DNA of 64,000 nt from contig NZ_JBLYZJ010000006.1 in assembly GCF_048551375.1 (NCBI RefSeq), positions 1 to 64,000 of the forward strand, written 5' to 3'. The stretch is from Faucicola sp048551375 (GTDB lineage: Bacteria; Pseudomonadota; Gammaproteobacteria; Pseudomonadales; Moraxellaceae). Made by a program: the position numbers and the translations under genes. Below the pieces are notes generated by a model. It did not search any database. It was not told the origin of the DNA and saw nothing but the letters and a program-made list of their open reading frames with translations. Positions 35,361 through 43,998 of the stretch are shown here, one piece after another. Numbering within the stretch: position 1 is the first letter of the stretch; each line of letters begins with the position of its first letter.

Positions 35361-36113
35361 TTAAGACGGTTTTTTCCCAGTCATCGCATCAATGACCATA
35401 TTGGTGACAAAGTCATCATTGGCATCTTTTTCTGCTTCCCACGCCATATCTTCATCATCAAACGTTTCGGCATTTTCGATAAAATCCAAATGCTCCTCTT
35501 CACCCTGCTTTAACACACCACCAATCGGAGCATTCATCGCAAATCCTGCCAACAACGGTAATTTAGCCACCGATTTACGCACACGACCTTGAGCCACACT
35601 CACAGGAATCATCCGCACAAATTCGAGCAACTCCATATACTCCACTTCACCTTCTGGATTATCCGAGCCTTGCAACGCCTCATCAAACTCATCCACTGCC
35701 AACGCCCCCACTTTCACAAGATCATTAAACAGCCCATGTTCTTCTGGACGTAAGTCGCTATTGGTCACGCCAAAGCCAGTCATAAAGCCATTCGCCCAGT
35801 TTTTGAGTGCCGTCAAACGCTCATGCAGTGGGTGGTCATCATCAGGCAACAACGGCATAAATTGATAACTATCTTGCTCATCGGTCAACGTAGCCACCAA
35901 ATCCTCGGCTTCTTCCTCCAATAATTGCAACGCCTTTGGCTCAAGCTCGGTAAAACTCAGCTCAGTCAGCAACGCCTGCCACGTTTGGGCATTCGGAGCA
36001 TCGCACACGCTGACCACACCACTCACCAAGCCATGAAGCTCGCTAATACTCACATCATGCCAATCATCAAACGCTTCGACCCAATCCTGCCAACCTGAAA
36101 TATAATCATTCAT
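35361..36113 (-). CDS. ygfB: YgfB/UPF0149 family protein
   Basis: The 250-residue acidic protein has the UPF0149 segments SELHGLVSGVVSVCDAPNA, LKNWANGFMTGFG and a DDE-rich body. It is longer than E. coli YgfB (192 residues) because of a C-terminal extension. YgfB homologues in Pseudomonas act in gene regulation. The gene is divergent to a coiled-coil gene followed by zapA, the conserved arrangement around ygfB. Confidence 0.88.
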   Translation of the reverse strand: MNDYISGWQDWVEAFDDWHDVSISELHGLVSGVVSVCDAPNAQTWQALLTELSFTELEPKALQLLEEEAEDLVATLTDEQDSYQFMPLLPDDDHPLHERLTALKNWANGFMTGFGVTNSDLRPEEHGLFNDLVKVGALAVDEFDEALQGSDNPEGEVEYMELLEFVRMIPVSVAQGRVRKSVAKLPLLAGFAMNAPIGGVLKQGEEEHLDFIENAETFDDEDMAWEAEKDANDDFVTNMVIDAMTGKKPS

Positions 36114-36223
36114 CGTGATACCTTTACCTTATAAAAACCGAACTAACATCGAAAACAAAACCGCATTGTCCCATAAAAATTCACAGGAAACACGAGATAA
36201 TACTAGCCTAAATAGGGGCAAAT

Positions 36224-36295
36224 ATGGCATTATTAAAGCAATGGTTGTTCAAAAACCACAAAAATCTCACCGCCTTTCTTCAATTAACTACCTAG
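36224..36295 (+). CDS. Possible 23-codon upstream ORF before the coiled-coil gene
   Basis: AGGGGCA stands 6 bp before an ATG at 36224 that opens a 23-residue frame (MALLKQWLFKNHKNLTAFLQ...). It ends with TAG 11 bp before ATG 36307 of the next gene. It may be a leader for translational coupling or a chance frame. Confidence 0.25.
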   Translation: MALLKQWLFKNHKNLTAFLQLTT

Positions 36296-36306
36296 ACCAT
36301 CTGACC

Positions 36307-36711
36307 ATGAGCCAATTAATTGACCAATTAAATCAACTGCAAACCAAACTTGAAAAAGTCGTTGATAAATATCAGCTTGCCAATGAGCAAGTCCAAACCT
36401 TCAAAGCACAGCCCCACATCAGTAGTGAAGAGCTTGACCAAGTTCAGCATCAGCTTGACCTTGAGCGTGAACAAAATCAAAGTCTACAACAAGAATTGGA
36501 CACCCAAAACCAAAAAATCAGCGACCTTGAACAACGCTACCAATCGCTTGCCGATTCTCATCACATCATCAGCACCGAATACGAACAAGCCCAATTACAA
36601 ATCAAAGCCCTAACTGACAATAACCAAAAACTTATCGAAAAAAATCAAGTGGCCGCCGAACATACCAAATTGGTACTCGAACGCCTTGCCAAAATTGATA
36701 ATGAAAATTAG
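36307..36711 (+). CDS. Coiled-coil protein upstream of zapA (TIGR02449-like)
   Basis: The 134-residue product (MSQLIDQLNQLQTKLEKVVD...) is coiled coil almost throughout. Its place between ygfB and zapA matches the small TIGR02449 protein of Pseudomonas, but it is about twice as long as the ~65-residue family. In-frame starts at 36241 or 36115 would make it longer; 36307 is chosen by the family-like start, though no strong ribosome site precedes it. A role in division with ZapA is inferred from context. Confidence 0.75.
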   Translation: MSQLIDQLNQLQTKLEKVVDKYQLANEQVQTFKAQPHISSEELDQVQHQLDLEREQNQSLQQELDTQNQKISDLEQRYQSLADSHHIISTEYEQAQLQIKALTDNNQKLIEKNQVAAEHTKLVLERLAKIDNEN

Positions 36712-36720
36712 GAAAACCCC

Positions 36721-37017
36721 ATGACTAGCAACACCATGAGCAAAGTTGACATATTTATCAATGGACGTAGCTACACCATCAACTGCCCAAGTAACGAAGA
36801 GCCCGCCCTACAGCGAGCCTCCAACTATATCCAAAACTTCGTACAAGACATGCGTAGACACGCCCCCCAACTACCGCAAGAAGAGCTATTGGTACTGTGT
36901 GCCTTGACCCTCTACGAAAAATCCGAACAGCTTGAAGCCCTACAAGCCCAAACCCAAGAAGCCTCGGATAAAGTCAACACCATGTTACAGCGTGTGGCGG
37001 ATATCGCTCACGGCTGA
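36721..37017 (+). CDS. zapA: Cell division protein ZapA
   Basis: ZapA crosslinks FtsZ filaments at the division site. The 98-residue protein has the N-terminal strand region KVDIFINGRSYTINCPSNEE and the C-terminal coiled coil (LPQEELLVLCALTLYEKSEQ). It lies 9 bp after the coiled-coil gene. Its end overlaps the convergent PP0621-like gene by 10 bp. Confidence 0.92.
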   Translation: MTSNTMSKVDIFINGRSYTINCPSNEEPALQRASNYIQNFVQDMRRHAPQLPQEELLVLCALTLYEKSEQLEALQAQTQEASDKVNTMLQRVADIAHG

Positions 37018-37253
37018 TAGGTCTTGCCTGCCAAAAAGTCCGCTTGATGGTCGGCATTACAAAAAAACCGCTCACCATCCACAATCCCTCGCCACTCTGC
37101 CAACGTGTGATGACAATAATCACACTGGCGAGGGGCTGTGCTTTCCCCTGCTTTTGGCTGATAATAACCTTGCTTGGGTCGAGGGTACATCAACTTCATC
37201 GCCACCCACGAACACCCAGCAATCACCAACATTAAAAAAATCACCGTAAACAT
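37008..37253 (-). CDS. PP0621-type small membrane zinc-ribbon protein
   Basis: The 81-residue product has one N-terminal membrane helix (FTVIFLMLVIAGCSWVAMKL) and a zinc-ribbon-like tail (QCDYCHHTL then ERFFCNADHQADF). This matches the PP0621 family by layout. The function is unknown. Confidence 0.72.
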   Translation of the reverse strand: MFTVIFLMLVIAGCSWVAMKLMYPRPKQGYYQPKAGESTAPRQCDYCHHTLAEWRGIVDGERFFCNADHQADFLAGKTYQP

Positions 37254-37480
37254 CTGCTACCCTTAATCAATGGCTGTATGTGAAATAGACTCGCTCATAC
37301 CAAATAAAATTTGTAAACGCCCTATAAATCCTTATAATATAAACTATCTTTATCAAAATTAAAATCATACCGTCTGAATGTTGCCCAATATATGTGATAA
37401 GGGCAAATTTGTGATACTGAACCAATTACACCAATTTTATTTTATTTAAATTACATCAAAAGAATTTTAAGGAATTAACA

Positions 37481-39319
37481 ATGTCAAGCACAGAAAATTT
37501 ACAGCCAACAAGCCAAAATTCAACCAATTTGGATTTAACAAGCTCGGATTTATCAAACTCAGATTTATCAAACCCAGCAACCGCAGAAACCCCTCAACCC
37601 ACGCCAATAAATGCGGTCAATGAGGTGACACAGTCTGAGCCAGCAAAAACCGAAGTGGGACTAAAAATCGCCATCGCCCAACAACAATTTATCGTGGGTG
37701 ATGTGATTGCCAATGCCAAAAAAATGGTCAAACTGGCAGAAGACGCACGAGATAAAGGGGCAAATTTGATTGTGTTCCCTGAATTGTCGCTATTAGGCTA
37801 TCCCCCCGAAGACTTGCTATTACGTCCAAGCCTTACCTCACGAGTCAAACTGGCATTTGAATTATTTAGCCAAGTCAAAGATATCGTGATGTTGGTCGGC
37901 TATCCGCATATTGACCATCACGGCACGTTTAACTCAGTTGCTATCATTCATAATGGGCAACAAAAAGGCTTTTATCACAAGCAATGCCTGCCCAATTATG
38001 GCGTATTTGATGAACGGCGTTATTTTAGCAAGGGACGTAATCAAGTTATCTTTGATTATCAAGGGGTTAGCATTGGCTTGTTAATTTGTGAGGATTTATG
38101 GCAAGAAGCCCCCATCAAAGCCCTTAAAGACAAAGGGGCAGACATTGTCATCAGTCTAAACGCCTCACCTTTTGAACAAAACAAACAAGAACAGCGTAAA
38201 GCCCTGCTAAAACAACGTGCTAGCCAATTTCAAATACCCATCGTGTATGCCAATAGTGTTGGCGGTCAAGATGATTTGGTATTTGATGGCGGTTCGATGG
38301 TGGTGGATGCCCAAGGTAATGTGGCTCACGAAGCCCCTCGCTTTTTGCCCCATGTCCTATACGCTTCAATCCATACCCAAACCGATACATCCGACACTGG
38401 GGAAACACGCCAGCAAATCGTATTATCGCAACAACGCAAAGCCCCACTCGCATTGAGCCAAGTTGCCGAAACTTACCAAGCCCTTGTGGTCGGTCTGCGT
38501 GATTATGTCAATAATTCTGGCTTTAAAGGGATTTTATTGGGCTTGTCAGGTGGCATTGATTCGGCATTGACCTTGTGTATTGCAGTCGATGCGTTGGGGG
38601 CGGATAAAGTATATGCCGTGATGATGCCTTACGAGTACACCTCGCAAATCAGCCTCCAAGATGCCCAAGCCCAAGCACGCCGACTTAATGTGTCTTATAC
38701 CGTGTGTCCGATTCATCCTGCCGTTGAAGGTATGCGTCACACCTTAGAACCGATGTTTGCTAATACCAAAGCCGATACCACCGAAGAAAATATCCAAGCT
38801 CGTGCAAGGGGTGTGATTTTGATGGCATTGTCCAATAAGTTTGGACATTTGGTCGTTACCACAGGTAATAAATCAGAAATGGCGGTCGGCTATGCCACGC
38901 TATATGGCGATATGGCAGGCGGTTTTGACGTGCTAAAAGACGTGTACAAAACCCAAGTGTATGCTCTTGCCAATTACCGCAATCGCCTCGAAGAAAGCCC
39001 AGTCATCCCAGAGCGTGTCATCACTCGTCCGCCATCAGCCGAGCTTCGCCCAGACCAGAAAGACCAAGACAGCCTACCTGATTATGACGTGTTGGATAAA
39101 ATCCTTGAATTATACATTGACCGTGACTTTGGCTTTGATGCGATTGTTGAAGCAGGCTATGATAAAGCCGTGGTGCATAAAGTGCTAACGATGGTCGACC
39201 GTAATGAGTATAAACGCCGTCAATCAGCGATTGGTACGAAAATTACCCACCGTGCATTTGGGCGTGAAAGACGCTATCCGTTGGTGAATCATTGGGCGTT
39301 AGAATTTCCGAAGTTGTAA
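37481..39319 (+). CDS. nadE: Glutamine-dependent NAD+ synthetase with N-terminal extension
   Basis: NadE converts nicotinate adenine dinucleotide to NAD using glutamine. The nitrilase domain has Glu in FPELSLLGYPPED, Lys in HKQCLPNYGVFDE and Cys in GLLICEDLWQE. The synthetase domain has the ATP loop GLSGGIDSALTL. About 58 residues of low-complexity Ser/Thr/Asn/Pro sequence, with the repeat SDLSN, precede the usual start (LKIAIAQQQF). ATG 37481 has AAGGAAT upstream, so the extension is probably translated. Confidence 0.95.
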   Translation: MSSTENLQPTSQNSTNLDLTSSDLSNSDLSNPATAETPQPTPINAVNEVTQSEPAKTEVGLKIAIAQQQFIVGDVIANAKKMVKLAEDARDKGANLIVFPELSLLGYPPEDLLLRPSLTSRVKLAFELFSQVKDIVMLVGYPHIDHHGTFNSVAIIHNGQQKGFYHKQCLPNYGVFDERRYFSKGRNQVIFDYQGVSIGLLICEDLWQEAPIKALKDKGADIVISLNASPFEQNKQEQRKALLKQRASQFQIPIVYANSVGGQDDLVFDGGSMVVDAQGNVAHEAPRFLPHVLYASIHTQTDTSDTGETRQQIVLSQQRKAPLALSQVAETYQALVVGLRDYVNNSGFKGILLGLSGGIDSALTLCIAVDALGADKVYAVMMPYEYTSQISLQDAQAQARRLNVSYTVCPIHPAVEGMRHTLEPMFANTKADTTEENIQARARGVILMALSNKFGHLVVTTGNKSEMAVGYATLYGDMAGGFDVLKDVYKTQVYALANYRNRLEESPVIPERVITRPPSAELRPDQKDQDSLPDYDVLDKILELYIDRDFGFDAIVEAGYDKAVVHKVLTMVDRNEYKRRQSAIGTKITHRAFGRERRYPLVNHWALEFPKL

Positions 39320-39323
39320 GGAA

Positions 39324-39362
39324 CCACCCCACCCCAGCCCTCCCCTTGTCAGGGGAGGGAGC
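39324..39362. repeat. CCCTCCCC hairpin repeat, inverted copy
   Basis: ACCCCACCCCAGCCCTCCCC, TTGTC and GGGGAGGGAG reproduce in opposite orientation the unit at 28164. It lies directly after nadE and may help end its transcript. Confidence 0.65.
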
Positions 39363-39423
39363 GGTTCTATAACAAACGCCATTATTATTGATAAATCTAT
39401 GATTTTTAAAATAATTTAAATTC

Positions 39424-39486
39424 GTAAGGTGCGTTTTACGCACCATTCAAAATCAATCTTCAATAGGTGCGTATGACGCACCTTAC
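39424..39486. repeat. Paired palindromic repeat, GGTGCGT variant
   Basis: A first unit (GTAAGGTGCGTTTTACGCAC, 39424-39443, then C) and a second (AGGTGCGTATGACGCACC, then TTAC, 39465-39486) sit head to head, so the whole can fold into one long stem. It matches the 68-bp double units at 43290 and 43999 in plan. It lies between the convergent nadE and rsmJ genes. Confidence 0.8.
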
Positions 39487-39527
39487 CTTTAGAATATTTT
39501 ATTTTAAAATCTTACACCGAACTGAGG

Positions 39528-40346
39528 TTAATTAGCATAACTATCAAATCGCACCGCCTCATTCGCAATACTATCTTGTGGTGGTAGATTGGCAAGAAAT
39601 GGGGCGTTTTTGGGACGTTTTACAATGACCTTACCCCCATCAACACATTGATTTTTAGCAATATTTAGCAGTATTAGTTCTTCATCGTGGGTCGGTGGTT
39701 CGGCGAGTTGGTGCAATACCTGCATATTCTTGTTTACTTTTGCTGAATAGCTATCAGGCGGAAACATGGGGTCAAGATACACCACATCCACTTGAGCCAA
39801 CGTTGGCACAATATCAGTGGCATTGCCAAAATGGAGCGTTAAACGGCTGAGTAACTTTTGCCAATTGGGGTTTTGTTGCATGTGCTGATATTCAAATTGT
39901 AATAGTAAAAACATCAGCGGATTTTGCTCAATCATGGCAACCTTTGCCCCTGTACTTGCTAAAATCAGACTGTCTTGCCCAAAGCCTGCGGTCATATCAA
40001 TCGCACGCATCGCCGATGTCAGCTTGGTCGCTTGAAGTAGCAGTTCAGACTTGCGTCCTGCACTGACAATGCGTTTGGTCAATGATTGCCAATTGGGGGA
40101 TATTTTAAGCAGTTCATAGTTTTGTTGGTTTTTATCGTTATTATCACCGCTATAATACAACAGTGTTGGTAAACCCTTAATAATACTGATAAAAATATTG
40201 GCTTCTACCGCAAAATTGCTAAGGGTTTTTTGGTTGGTTTTAGCAAGCTCATACCATGATAGTTCAAGATTTAAGCCAAATAATTGATTGATTGACACCA
40301 ATTGATCAAAAATTGCTTTATCCTCAGCCAAACCAACCATTTTCAT
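39528..40346 (-). CDS. rsmJ: 16S rRNA (guanine-1516-N2) methyltransferase
   Basis: RsmJ methylates G1516 of 16S rRNA. The SAM-binding motif DMTAGFGQDSLILASTGAKV and the acidic EQNP, the catalytic-region VDVVYLDPMFPPDSYSAKV and VIVKRPKNAPFL match RsmJ (YhiQ). ATG 40346 follows AGGTG; a GTG at 40355 is less likely. It lies 20 bp after uppP on the same strand. Confidence 0.9.
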   Translation of the reverse strand: MKMVGLAEDKAIFDQLVSINQLFGLNLELSWYELAKTNQKTLSNFAVEANIFISIIKGLPTLLYYSGDNNDKNQQNYELLKISPNWQSLTKRIVSAGRKSELLLQATKLTSAMRAIDMTAGFGQDSLILASTGAKVAMIEQNPLMFLLLQFEYQHMQQNPNWQKLLSRLTLHFGNATDIVPTLAQVDVVYLDPMFPPDSYSAKVNKNMQVLHQLAEPPTHDEELILLNIAKNQCVDGGKVIVKRPKNAPFLANLPPQDSIANEAVRFDSYAN

Positions 40347-40366
40347 ACTTTGCACCTAACTACTAT

Positions 40367-41200
40367 TTATTGAATATAACCCATCCACGACCCAAGTAAT
40401 ACCAAAATCCCCACCACCACTCGCCACCATGCAAAGATGGTAAAGTCACGGGTACTGACCCAATTCACCAACCATTTGATAAAAATCATGGCAAAAATAA
40501 AGGATACGACTGTTCCGACTGCCATAATTGTCCAATCTTGTGAGCCACTGAGGATATTGTGATTTTTTGCCAAATCCAAAATCCCTGCCCCCACCAATAC
40601 AGGAATGCCCAAGAAAAATGAGTATTCGGCTGAGGCTTTGCGTGATACACCCAAAAATAGCGAACCAATAATGGTCGAGCCAGAACGTGACGTTCCCGGA
40701 ATGAGTGCCAAACACTGAATTAAGCCAATCCACACCGCCGTTTTGATATCAATGTCTTCGGCTTCGTGGTATTTGATGCGGTGTTGTTGTTTTTCTGCCC
40801 AAAAGATAATCAAACCACCGATAATCAGCATGATTGCCACTACCGTGGGATTAAATAGCAATGCCTTGAGGATTTTGTCAAACATCAAGCCCAATAGCAT
40901 AATCGGAATGGTGGAAATAATCAGCGAAATCCCTAACTGGCGTGGATTTTTGCGTTCTGGGTCTTTGCCTGTGATTAAGCCCATCAAGGCTCGCCACAGT
41001 CGCCCCCAATATAGATAAATCACCGCCAAAATCGCCCCTAGTTGAATGACGACAATAAATAAATCGGCTTTTTCGGGTGTCCAAAAATTAAGTAACGCAT
41101 CGGTCAAAATCAAATGCCCTGTACTGGAGATGGGCAAAAATTCGGTGATACCCTCAACGATACCCATGATAACGGCTTTGATTAACAATGAAAAATCCAT
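40367..41200 (-). CDS. uppP: Undecaprenyl-diphosphatase
   Basis: UppP (BacA) recycles undecaprenyl pyrophosphate for cell-wall synthesis and gives bacitracin tolerance. The 277-residue integral membrane protein has the two catalytic regions EGITEFLPISSTGHLIL and PGTSRSGSTI. ATG 41200 (MDFSLLIKAV) follows GGAATG and fits the usual length; the longer frame from 41239 is rejected. Confidence 0.96.
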   Translation of the reverse strand: MDFSLLIKAVIMGIVEGITEFLPISSTGHLILTDALLNFWTPEKADLFIVVIQLGAILAVIYLYWGRLWRALMGLITGKDPERKNPRQLGISLIISTIPIMLLGLMFDKILKALLFNPTVVAIMLIIGGLIIFWAEKQQHRIKYHEAEDIDIKTAVWIGLIQCLALIPGTSRSGSTIIGSLFLGVSRKASAEYSFFLGIPVLVGAGILDLAKNHNILSGSQDWTIMAVGTVVSFIFAMIFIKWLVNWVSTRDFTIFAWWRVVVGILVLLGSWMGYIQ

Positions 41201-41245
41201 ACAACATTCCAATATTTTTAAACAATAATTTTTAAACAATAATTT

Positions 41246-41965
41246 TTAACGTTTACCTTGCTCGGCTAACGTTTTCCACGCATTGTGGCGTAAATACACA
41301 GGCAAGGCATTTTCGGCAGATACCGCTTCACCATTTGCCCAATAATAAGCCCCTAATTGCCCAATGATGCTAGCACTCGGACGACTAGATTCATTATACA
41401 AAAAAGCCTTTTGCCCTTCATTAATCGTTAATAATTGCCCACCATCCCCCACAACAGGGTGGTTTTTGGCAGTAGTATAGCCATAGTCATGCAATTGTTC
41501 GGCATCCCTTGCTAGCATTACCGAAGATACATGGTCTTTTAATGGTTGATGGGTGACAGGTTGGGCATAAAATTCACCCATATACACTTGATTCATCCGA
41601 GCATCAATACACGCATAACACTGCTCATCAGACTCCCACATTTGATTTAACATGAAGGCTTGTTGAGCCAAGGCTTGTAGGCTAGACACAGGCAAACACG
41701 GCAAGTCATGGGCAAAGGCGATGGCTTGAGCGACAGCGGTATTAATGCGAATACCACTAAACGCTCCCGGCCCTCGATTAAAGGCAATGGCAGTGAGATT
41801 GGCAAAGCTGACCGCATGCGTTGACAATAACTGTTCAATCATGGGTAAAATCTGTTGGGTTTGTAAGCGATTACCTAGCTCAGTCGCCTCGCCCACTACC
41901 CTGCCATCTTGCTCAAGCAAGGCGACAGAACATTGCTCAAACACGGTTTCTAATGCCAAAATCAT
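41246..41965 (-). CDS. tsaB: tRNA t6A synthesis protein TsaB
   Basis: TsaB partners TsaD in making threonylcarbamoyl-adenosine on ANN-decoding tRNAs. The 239-residue protein shows the ASKHA-fold start MILALETVFEQCSVAL and the hallmark GPGAFSGIRI. ATG 41965 is preferred over a TTG at 41971, with GAGG upstream. Confidence 0.93.
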   Translation of the reverse strand: MILALETVFEQCSVALLEQDGRVVGEATELGNRLQTQQILPMIEQLLSTHAVSFANLTAIAFNRGPGAFSGIRINTAVAQAIAFAHDLPCLPVSSLQALAQQAFMLNQMWESDEQCYACIDARMNQVYMGEFYAQPVTHQPLKDHVSSVMLARDAEQLHDYGYTTAKNHPVVGDGGQLLTINEGQKAFLYNESSRPSASIIGQLGAYYWANGEAVSAENALPVYLRHNAWKTLAEQGKR

Positions 41966-42225
41966 GCTCAAATAGCCTCATCAATACCCAAAAAAATTGG
42001 GTGCTATGATAGCATTAAACGCCTTATAACACTGTAACTTATTTTAGTTAAACTATCTAATATTAAGGGGCTAATAAAATAACATTAATGACAGTAGGGA
42101 TTTTTAGAATCACTCATGTTATCATAGTAGAAATTTTATGTGAACATGGGGTTTTAATCAGCATATTCATCGACTTTGATATATAATGAATGGTATTTAA
42201 TGCCTTTTGATTATGAGATATAACA

Positions 42226-43044
42226 ATGAGTGGACAAACAATCTTTGATAATGGAAAACACAAAGTTATCGTATTTAGCGACCTTGTACAAGGTGATGGT
42301 ATTCAGTCAAACCAATTTTTGGTACTCAACACCGACAATGGTGAAACCAACGGAGCAGTAATTGACCCTGGTGGTGATTTGACGTATACCCCCTTGACGC
42401 TTGCCATGCTCAAACATACCGATATGCGTCATATCCGCTATGTCATCGGCTCGCATCAAGACCCAGATATCATCGCTTCATTGCCTCGTTGGTTGCTTCA
42501 CACCGAAGCTACCGTGGTAATTTCTAAATTGTGGGAGCGTTTTTTACCCCACCTAAACTCTGCCTTCACCACAGGTCGATTACAATCGAGTTATCTGCAA
42601 CGCCTTATTGCCTTGCCTGATGAAGGGGCGGTATTGCGGTTGGGCGAAAGCTATTTATTTGCTTTGCCTGCCCACTTTTTGCATTCGGAAGGTAATTTCC
42701 AATTTTATGACCCCATCAGCAAGATTTTATTTTCAGGCGACATGGGGGCTTCGGTCATGGGTGACCCGCATGTGCCAGTGACCAATTTTCAAGCCCATTT
42801 ACCAACCATGAAAGGCTTTCACGAGCGTTATATGGTGAGTAATAAAGTCACCAAGTTTTGGGCAAATGCGGTACGTCAATTGGATGTCGAAATGATTGTC
42901 CCTCAGCATGGCAAAGCATTTGTCGGTAAAGCCATGATTAATGAATTTTTGGATTGGATTGAAAATTTACCTTGTGGGGTGGATTTATTTACTCAAGATA
43001 ATTACAACTATGCAGGTTTGGTAAATAGTGTTAAAGTGGGCTGA
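42226..43044 (+). CDS. Stand-alone flavodiiron-type metallo-beta-lactamase protein
   Basis: The 272-residue protein is a metallo-beta-lactamase fold of the oxygen-binding diiron (ODP/FprA-like) type without the flavodoxin half. The metal region reads GSHQDPDIIASL (in place of the usual HxExDH), then HFLHSEGNF, FSGDMGASVMG and VPQHGKAF. The Gln/Asp changes in the first motif resemble those in some FDP relatives. Such lone domains may sense or reduce oxygen or NO; the role here is not known. Confidence 0.8.
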   Translation: MSGQTIFDNGKHKVIVFSDLVQGDGIQSNQFLVLNTDNGETNGAVIDPGGDLTYTPLTLAMLKHTDMRHIRYVIGSHQDPDIIASLPRWLLHTEATVVISKLWERFLPHLNSAFTTGRLQSSYLQRLIALPDEGAVLRLGESYLFALPAHFLHSEGNFQFYDPISKILFSGDMGASVMGDPHVPVTNFQAHLPTMKGFHERYMVSNKVTKFWANAVRQLDVEMIVPQHGKAFVGKAMINEFLDWIENLPCGVDLFTQDNYNYAGLVNSVKVG

Positions 43045-43084
43045 TTTCATGCTGTTCATCCCTAATTTTCACCCCTAAAATACC

Positions 43085-43975
43085 ATGCTAGCACCTCAAT
43101 TTCAAAAATTTGCCAATTCTTATGACCAAGCGACCCCAATTCAATCTGAGGTCGCTTTGTCTTTGGCACAGCAAATTAGGGCATTTGCCAATGACGGTCA
43201 TCAGCAAGAAGTTTGGGCAGATATCGGCTGTGGTACTGGTAAATTAAGCCAAGCGGTTTTACAACAAGTTTTGCAAGAAAATAATATGAGTAGGGGCATG
43301 TTGAATACGCCCTTTGTAAGACATAATGGATATTGGGCGTATGCAATACGCCCCTACCTAGCTACCTTGATTGGTGTCGACAATAGTCAAAATATGTTAG
43401 ATATTTGGCAAAATAATTGTCAAAATCTGGTAAAAAATTTAACACCTTGTATGGGGGTATTGCATACACCCTTATCTGATAACCATTTAAGGTCGCCTAA
43501 TTTTGTTCCAATGTTGACAAATATGCAAAATCTGCCATTTGCTGATAATGCGGTTGATGTGGTGATGAGTAGTTTTGCCTTACACTGGGCGACACCAAAA
43601 GTCATCCTTGAATTGGGGCGAGTGGTAAAAAAAGGTGGCTATTTATATTTGGCGATTCCTGTGGCAGGCTCGTTTCGCCAAGTCAGTGAGCGTTTTCCGC
43701 AATTACCGATTTATCCATTTTTACCCAGTCAAGATTGGCAACTAGCGATTGAACAACTCATTCAACAGCGACAAGGCAAAGTACAATTTTTTGATGAGCG
43801 TTCATTTCATCATACTTATCCCAATCTAAAAACCCTTCTTGCCGAACTTAAACAGATGGGCGGTGCTGTCAGTGGACAGTCAGCGATGAGTCCAAGCGTA
43901 TTACGCCAATATTTGAACAACCCTTTGCCGATTGATTTGGATTATCAAATATTGATGGTGGGCGTGGCGTTATAA
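43085..43975 (+). CDS. bioC: Malonyl-ACP O-methyltransferase BioC with in-frame repeat insertions
   Basis: BioC methylates malonyl-ACP to start the pimeloyl part of biotin. The SAM motif WADIGCGTGKLSQAVLQQ, LIGVDNSQNMLD, the LPFADNAVDVVMSSFALHW stretch and the C-terminal FDERSFHHTYPNLKTLLAEL segment fit BioC. At 296 residues it is about 45 longer than E. coli BioC. One insertion (from MSRGMLNTPFVRHNGYWAYA onward) is encoded by a 68-bp repeat inside the SAM fold, and a second near CMGVLHTPL looks like a decayed unit. bioD lies 3.3 kb downstream. Activity of this version is uncertain. Confidence 0.82.
   Translation: MLAPQFQKFANSYDQATPIQSEVALSLAQQIRAFANDGHQQEVWADIGCGTGKLSQAVLQQVLQENNMSRGMLNTPFVRHNGYWAYAIRPYLATLIGVDNSQNMLDIWQNNCQNLVKNLTPCMGVLHTPLSDNHLRSPNFVPMLTNMQNLPFADNAVDVVMSSFALHWATPKVILELGRVVKKGGYLYLAIPVAGSFRQVSERFPQLPIYPFLPSQDWQLAIEQLIQQRQGKVQFFDERSFHHTYPNLKTLLAELKQMGGAVSGQSAMSPSVLRQYLNNPLPIDLDYQILMVGVAL
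43290..43357. repeat. 68-bp double palindrome inside bioC
   Basis: The unit runs from GTAGGGGC to GCCCCTAC and contains two inverted core palindromes, the second being GGGCGTATGCAATACGCCC (43335-43353). It has the same length and plan as the intergenic copy at 43999-44066. It lies wholly within the bioC frame and adds codons without breaking it. Confidence 0.88.
43453..43471. repeat. Decayed palindromic unit inside bioC
   Basis: GGGGGTATTGCATACACCC matches the repeat core except at two positions in the arms. It lies in frame in bioC, at another point where the protein is longer than its relatives. Confidence 0.5.
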
Positions 43976-43998
43976 TACTTAACCCTAAATTTCAAGTC

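Noticed and set aside
37018..37480. 6S RNA gene expected after zapA
   Set aside because: The position is taken by a convergent PP0621-like gene, and I saw no 6S-like bulged long hairpin in the remaining gap.
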